Source of the DNA: Marinomonas spartinae
GTDB taxonomy: Bacteria; Pseudomonadota; Gammaproteobacteria; Pseudomonadales; Marinomonadaceae
NCBI RefSeq assembly: GCF_900089775.1
Contig: NZ_FLOB01000011.1
Span: forward strand, 45,923-109,922
Direction: 5' to 3'
Length of the DNA: 64,000 bases
Both the position numbers and the translations under genes were made by a program. This document shows, in pieces, positions 60,198 to 64,000 of the stretch (its first letter is position 1; each line of letters begins with the position of its first letter). Below the pieces are notes generated by a model. That model ran no database searches. It saw only the letters and a program-made list of their open reading frames with translations, and had not been told where the DNA came from.

Positions 60198-61166
60198 CTA
60201 GAACCAGCGGCTCTTACGCATTATCAAAAATTGAGTCGCGCCTAACAGAGTCAACACACCACAAAAAATCCAGAACGCGGCGCTATTATTTGTGCCAGGC
60301 ATGCCACCGATATTGATACCAAACAGTCCAGTCAGAAATCCTAAAGGCATAAAAATACCTGACAATATGGACAGAACATACATACGCGCATTCATCTTCT
60401 CAGATTGCGCGTTCACGAACTCTTCTTGCATCAAAATACAGCGTTCACGCAGTGAATCTAACGCCTCAACATAACGTGTTAGTTCGTTAGCCGCCTCTTG
60501 TACCTGAACCAGCTGATCTCTTGTCATCCACGTCTGAAACTCCACTATCAATTTGTTAATGGCTTCCTTTTGCGGAACAAGAAAGCGTCGTAAACGAATC
60601 GACTCCAAGCGTCGCTGTACCAACTCACTACGCTGATCTGCTTCGATGCGCTGGCTCATATTCTCTTCTAAATCATCCAGCTCATCTTCGAGACCATCAA
60701 TCACCGATGCCATGCGGCTAATCAAGGTATGCGTCAAAGTCGACACTAAATCTGACGTACTCTCTGGCCCTTCATTATTCTCTAAGTTTTCTATCACATC
60801 TTGGATCGATAACAAACGGCGCTTGCGAACGGAAATAATAAAGTGTGGCGTAACCCAAAGACGTAAAGACACCATATCGGATGGATCAGAACCGGGGTTG
60901 AGGTTAACGCCTCTAAGCGTTAACAGGATCCCCGCCCCCATTTTCACCAAACGGGGCCGAGTTTCATCTGCAAACAAGGCTTCCACCAAGCTGTATGGCA
61001 CATCGGGCAATGAGGCGAACCAGTCTTGTGCTAAATCATCACTTCTGTCCACATGTACCCAACGACTCCCTTCCTGCGGCAACGCAACGGGAAGATCGCT
61101 TGCTGCTAATACCTTTGCCCCACCAGAACCATCCAACTCCAGATTATACAAAACAAACTCAGACAT
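60198..61166 (-). CDS. zntB: Zinc transporter ZntB (CorA superfamily)
   Basis: This is a pentameric inner-membrane channel or transporter of the CorA superfamily. The 322-residue product has a large cytoplasmic N-terminal domain with long helices (about 150-255) and two C-terminal transmembrane helices. The signature loop at the first one reads GLFGINIGGMPG, so GIN replaces the GMN of CorA, as usual in ZntB-like members. AAGGAAA precedes ATG. The zinc specificity is by family. Confidence 0.87.
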   Translation of the reverse strand: MSEFVLYNLELDGSGGAKVLAASDLPVALPQEGSRWVHVDRSDDLAQDWFASLPDVPYSLVEALFADETRPRLVKMGAGILLTLRGVNLNPGSDPSDMVSLRLWVTPHFIISVRKRRLLSIQDVIENLENNEGPESTSDLVSTLTHTLISRMASVIDGLEDELDDLEENMSQRIEADQRSELVQRRLESIRLRRFLVPQKEAINKLIVEFQTWMTRDQLVQVQEAANELTRYVEALDSLRERCILMQEEFVNAQSEKMNARMYVLSILSGIFMPLGFLTGLFGINIGGMPGTNNSAAFWIFCGVLTLLGATQFLIMRKSRWF

Positions 61167-61329
61167 AGCGTTTCCTTAAACGATTCTTTCACCGTAACCC
61201 AGTCAAGATAGCCTAGTCGAAATACAAAGCCATGAACAATTATTTTACCGACAACTCATCACTTGGCTGACACCTCCCTCAGGCAATGGCATAATTTCTA
61301 CATTCTCTAAAAACAAGGAAAAGCAGACC

Positions 61330-62289
61330 ATGCAAAACCTATCTCAAGTTTTAGCAGCCAGCGCCACCCCTGAGTCGTTACAATCCGTTCTGAACATCAC
61401 CATCAGTACCTGTGTCGATATTTCCAACGCTCTCAAAAAAGGCTCTCTTGCTGGCATTTTAGGCATGGCTGGCAACGAAAACGTTCAAGGTGAAGAACAG
61501 AAGAAACTGGATGTCATTTCCAACGACATGTTAAAAGACGCTCTTTTAGCTTGCCCTGCAGTACGCGCCATTGCCTCTGAAGAAGAAGACGACATAGTAC
61601 CCGCCCACACCGATGGCGAATACCTAATCGCCTTTGACCCCCTTGATGGCTCATCCAATATCGACATTAACGCCATGGTCGGCACCATTTTCTCCCTCTA
61701 CCGCCAAACTGGGGATAACCCTGCGACAGAACAAGACTTTTTGATCCAGGGCAAAGAACAAGTGGCCGCTGGCTATGTCCTCTATGGCCCATCTAGTATG
61801 CTAGTACTAACGACTGGGAAGGGCGTCAATATGTTTACCCTCGACCCTGATACTCATACCTTTTTACTCACCAGAGAAAACGTACAAGTCGCCCAAGACA
61901 CCCAAGAATTTGCTATCAACATGTCCAACCAACGCTTCTGGGCAGACAGCATGCAAAACTACGTGAACAATCTTGTCGCTGGAAAAAATGGCAGTAGAAA
62001 CAAAGACTTCAACATGCGCTGGGTAGCCGCTATGGTCGGCGATGTACACCGCATCTTATGCCGTGGTGGTATCTTTATCTACCCATGGGACAACAAAGAC
62101 CCAAGCAAACCTGGCAAACTACGCCTAATGTACGAAGCCAACCCAATGGCCATGCTGCTAGAGCAAGCTGGTGGTAAAGCCCACACCCATACACAGCGTA
62201 TTCTAGACATCCAACCAGAAGCCATTCACCAGCGCGTCGCCGTCATCTTAGGTGCTGCAAACGAAGTGGATAAGTGCCTAAGTTATTAA
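61330..62289 (+). CDS. fbp: Fructose-1,6-bisphosphatase, class I
   Basis: This gluconeogenic enzyme dephosphorylates fructose 1,6-bisphosphate. The 319-residue product has the metal site EEEDDIV near residue 85 and [15 protein letters not shown] near 105 (the family motif). The sugar-phosphate region [18 protein letters not shown] follows near 234, then [20 protein letters not shown] lies 11 bases before ATG. A terminator follows. Confidence 0.96.
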   Translation: MQNLSQVLAASATPESLQSVLNITISTCVDISNALKKGSLAGILGMAGNENVQGEEQKKLDVISNDMLKDALLACPAVRAIASEEEDDIVPAHTDGEYLIAFDPLDGSSNIDINAMVGTIFSLYRQTGDNPATEQDFLIQGKEQVAAGYVLYGPSSMLVLTTGKGVNMFTLDPDTHTFLLTRENVQVAQDTQEFAINMSNQRFWADSMQNYVNNLVAGKNGSRNKDFNMRWVAAMVGDVHRILCRGGIFIYPWDNKDPSKPGKLRLMYEANPMAMLLEQAGGKAHTHTQRILDIQPEAIHQRVAVILGAANEVDKCLSY

Positions 62290-62345
62290 CAGATCAGAAA
62301 TAATAAGCGCTTTTGAGCTCATTGTGGATAGGTTTATTAAGATTG

Positions 62346-62373
62346 AAAAAGACGCCGAGGAGCGTCTTTTTTT
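62346..62373 (+). terminator. Terminator of fbp
   Basis: AAAAAGACGC and GCGTCTTTTT flank a six-base loop, with a seven-T run on the plus strand. Confidence 0.9.
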
Positions 62374-62415
62374 ATTAGGGATAGAAAATCAACATCAGAT
62401 AAAACTAAGCCTATT

Positions 62416-63102
62416 TCACCTCAGCCATTTGAACGACTCAGCTAAAAATTGGTCGGCATTCTCCCTAACAATCTCACCATGAGACATGACCAATATTTTT
62501 GGACACCAATCGAATAACCGCTTGAAGTGTTTGCGAGCATCAGACTTACCAAATATAAAGCTCAAACGCCAATCTAAAGGAGTTTTTCCATTAGGAGCAA
62601 GAATACCAACGCATTTAGCAATCCCCCTTTGCCAATAAGTAAAGTCCTTACCTGAAAAGTTTTCGACCAAATCCGTGACAATTAACGTGCCTGAGCCTGT
62701 GTGGTAAAACACACACTCCTCCATTAAAGGAGACCCAGAAAATAACTCTTGCTCAATATCCGATCCCCAAGCCCAATCTTGAATAGTATTAAGAGAGCCA
62801 TGGAAGGAAATATCACGACGTTTTTTGATTACCTCGTTTGTACCATAGACTTCTGCATTTGGATAAAACGCGATCCATTCAGGTAAGAAGAGGTGATGTA
62901 GATGATTAGGGGCAATCAAGTATTTAACACGACCTAAACCGTCGAGTTGCGCTTTGATTGAGTCCGACAGCTTAATAGGACTATGAACCCAAAGCTCACC
63001 GCTCGTTAATCGAACCACTGTCATCCGAGTGGAAAATGGCAACCCCAAGAATTGAACAGAATCACCATTAAATATCCATATGTCATCTGCTAAATTTTCC
63101 AT
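62416..63102 (-). CDS. DUF4336 protein, metallo-beta-lactamase-like fold
   Basis: The 228-residue product matches DUF4336 proteins: an N-terminal DDIWIFNGDSVQFLGLPFSTRMTV-type strand region and PNHLHHLFLPEW near residue 86. That histidine cluster resembles the metal site of metallo-beta-lactamase folds, although the full HxHxDH motif is absent. Function is unknown. A GGAGGAG ribosome site lies just before ATG. It is convergent with fbp, and the rRNA operon debris lies upstream. Confidence 0.8.
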   Translation of the reverse strand: MENLADDIWIFNGDSVQFLGLPFSTRMTVVRLTSGELWVHSPIKLSDSIKAQLDGLGRVKYLIAPNHLHHLFLPEWIAFYPNAEVYGTNEVIKKRRDISFHGSLNTIQDWAWGSDIEQELFSGSPLMEECVFYHTGSGTLIVTDLVENFSGKDFTYWQRGIAKCVGILAPNGKTPLDWRLSFIFGKSDARKHFKRLFDWCPKILVMSHGEIVRENADQFLAESFKWLR

Positions 63103-63443
63103 ACTCCTCCGATCCTATCTGCATAATAATTTATCATGAGAACTCGCCTCAGACTGCACCGATTAGCGTAAAGCCAGCGCCATGACATATCAAGTGGGGT
63201 AAGCTCTGCTTTGGTGTGGGGAGTCATGCTAACGCTCGCATAAACGGCGAGTAACTTGTTGTGAGCCCTGTACTTTACGTACCACGAAGCTGTGTATTTT
63301 AACGCTAGAAATTTCATGAATTTGTTAGATGGTCACTCATTCTCAGGCGGTGGCCTTTCAATTGCCTGCCTCATCAAATTCAAAAACGGAGGATTGAGCA
63401 TTTTTATGGTAACCAATGCCTCCCCCTTGAAGCGAAAAAAGAG
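63103..63443. other. Intergenic region without supported gene
   Basis: This stretch holds the promoter of the DUF4336 gene and otherwise nothing certain. A frame on the minus strand at 63090-63317 (75 codons) overlaps the DUF4336 start and looks accidental. CTCGC/GCGAG arms near 63235-63253 form a small hairpin. Confidence 0.4.
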
Positions 63444-63470
63444 TCACTTCTGAGTTCCGAGATGGAACCC
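63444..63470 (-). pseudogene. Fragment of 5S rRNA (5' half)
   Basis: TCACTTCTGAGTTC is identical to the complement of the 5S region seen at 63984-63997. It is followed by a diverged CGAGATGGAACC that matches the next part of 5S in pattern. The fragment is too short to be a gene and appears as a remnant of another 5S copy, in the same orientation as the rRNA operon at the edge. Confidence 0.5.
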
Positions 63471-63515
63471 TTGATCTAACGCTCTATCTTTGAAAAGATT
63501 AACACAGATCAATCG

Positions 63516-63589
63516 TCACCTTGCTATTGGATTCGCGCAGACGCGTTGAGCCTGCGAAACAGGCGCAAGCGAATACAATGGCAAGGTGA
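63516..63589. repeat. Imperfect inverted-repeat element
   Basis: Arms of 21 bases (63516-63536 and 63569-63589) match at 19 positions when one is complemented. The intervening sequence contains a smaller GCCTG/CAGGC hairpin. The element is about 74 bases and non-coding. It resembles a small mobile or interspersed repeat. Other copies cannot be seen here. Confidence 0.5.
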
Positions 63590-63613
63590 TCATCTAAAAA
63601 GGCTGCAAAGCAA

Positions 63614-63639
63614 TGGATTACCGCCTTCGCGATAATGAC
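63614..63639. repeat. Interspersed palindromic repeat of the ATTCCCGC-type
   Basis: The sequence ATTACCGC-CTTC-GCGATAAT is an imperfect palindrome matching the widespread bacterial repeat whose consensus is near ATTCCCGC...GCGGGAAT. This repeat is often mistranslated as short proteins of the MDYRLRGNDG type. I recognise it by pattern only. Confidence 0.45.
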
Positions 63640-63751
63640 GGCTGTGAATGCTTGTGCTATATGAGCGGCAAGAGACGTCCTCACGGATGTCTGCGTCTAA
63701 TTTTTAGGGAGGTTGACTCCCCTTTTTACTTTTTTGGATTTTCTGTAGACG

Positions 63752-63784
63752 AAAAAAAGCCCCGACCATTTCTGATCAGGGCTT
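63752..63784 (-). terminator. Terminator downstream of the 5S relic
   Basis: AAGCCC and GGGCTT arms surround a 16-base interior, and a run of T follows on the minus strand. It is the outer of two terminators after the rRNA operon. Confidence 0.65.
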
Positions 63785-63792
63785 CCTATTTA

Positions 63793-63866
63793 AAATCTTG
63801 ATAACGACCTACTCTCACATGCTTGTCTGTTATAGAGAGCCCCACACGACCATCGCCGATGGTGAT
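63793..63866 (-). pseudogene. Degenerate 5S rRNA copy (3' half)
   Basis: The first 29 bases (63793-63821) are identical to the 3' end of the intact 5S at 63921-63949. After an insertion of about 13 bases, 63841-63862 matches the 5S segment at 63956-63977 at 20 of 22 positions. The rest of 5S is missing. It is bounded by two terminators and looks like a duplicated, decayed second 5S gene. Confidence 0.65.
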
Positions 63867-63877
63867 GCTCCAGAACG

Positions 63878-63911
63878 AAAAAACCCCACCCTGCTTAGCA
63901 GGATGGGGTTT
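63878..63911 (-). terminator. rRNA operon terminator
   Basis: AAACCCCA-C-CCTGC at 63881-63894 pairs with GCAGG-A-TGGGGTTT at 63898-63911 around TTA, followed by six or more T residues on the minus strand. It is a strong terminator immediately after the 5S gene. Confidence 0.9.
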
Positions 63912-63921
63912 CTCTTAATTA

Positions 63922-64000
63922 AATCTTGATAACGACCTACTCTCACATGGGATCTCCCACACTACCATCGGCGATGGCACTTTTCACTTCTGAGTTCGGG
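63922..64000 (-). rRNA. rrf: 5S ribosomal RNA, partial
   Basis: The minus strand reads CCCGAACTCAGAAGTGAAAA, then CCATCGCCGATGG and ends GAGAGTAGGTCGTTATC. These are the conserved loop and 3' region of gammaproteobacterial 5S rRNA. The 5' third lies beyond the window, together with the rest of an rRNA operon read leftward. The 3' end is placed near 63922 by analogy and may be off by a few bases. Confidence 0.9.

Noticed and set aside
63235..63310. Integron attC-like site on the minus strand (TAAC ... GCGTTAGC)
   Set aside because: The GTTAGCA end does not fit the GTTRRRY core, the arms do not pair, and there is no integrase or cassette array.
63090..63317. 75-codon minus-strand frame overlapping the DUF4336 start
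   Set aside because: It overlaps the well-supported gene, has no ribosome site, and its sequence is not recognisable as a protein.
63613..63801. 62-codon plus-strand frame starting MDYRLRDNDG
   Set aside because: The N terminus is the usual mistranslation of an interspersed palindromic repeat, and the frame runs through a terminator and into the 5S relic.

Overview
The window reads as a contiguous piece of a gammaproteobacterial chromosome. It most resembles Marinomonas or a close relative in the Oceanospirillales. I infer this from conserved gene orders (mrcA, pil genes, aroK, aroB, damX-like, gltB, gltD; priA, ftsN-like, hslV, hslU; ilvA divergent from rpiA) and from the mix of marine sugar transporters; no database search was possible. 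Genes are dense on both strands, with short gaps and many rho-independent terminators. There is no phage, no CRISPR array, no intact insertion sequence and no recognisable tRNA gene.

Positions 1-9300 are accessory. They hold the start of a CheY-like protein whose phosphorylated aspartate appears to be lost, a MATE exporter, two tandem Bcr/CflA-type drug exporters with a divergent LysR regulator, and an iron-uptake cassette. That cassette is a TonB-dependent receptor behind a Fur-box-like site, followed by two small uncharacterised genes, one for a four-helix membrane protein and one for a His-rich soluble protein.

Positions 9360-18350 are a minus-strand operon for oxidative sugar catabolism. 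A ChvE-type binding protein, GguA-type ATPase and GguB-type permease import a pentose or galactose-like sugar. An SDR dehydrogenase, an IlvD/Edd dehydratase, a GguC/AraD1 (FAH-fold) enzyme and an aldehyde dehydrogenase can then convert it to 2-oxoglutarate. Several junctions are ATGA overlaps, and no lactonase gene is present. A KefB/YbaL-like antiporter, an AraC regulator with an SDR enzyme, and two tiny DUF genes follow.

Positions 22850-28600 form a plus-strand ABC importer of the Ugp type. Its five genes include a PHP-fold (CehA/McbA-like) metallohydrolase. A Pho-box-like sequence ten bases before a -10 hexamer suggests phosphate-starvation control and uptake of an organophosphate or phosphodiester.

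Positions 28680-62400 are mostly housekeeping: glutamate synthase, shikimate genes, a cell-division SPOR protein, penicillin-binding protein 1a, malic enzyme, L31, PriA, HslVU, an isolated ubiJ, asparaginase, ArgRS, threonine deaminase, ribose-5-phosphate isomerase, ZntB and fructose-1,6-bisphosphatase. The type IV pilus assembly locus between mrcA and aroK is unusual. It has three genes instead of five and looks like PilM-PilN and PilO-PilP fusions plus a short secretin.

The right edge enters a ribosomal RNA operon on the minus strand through its 5S gene. Downstream of that 5S lie two terminators, a degenerate second 5S copy, a separate 5S fragment and a palindromic repeat element. This looks like debris from recombination at the end of an rRNA operon.
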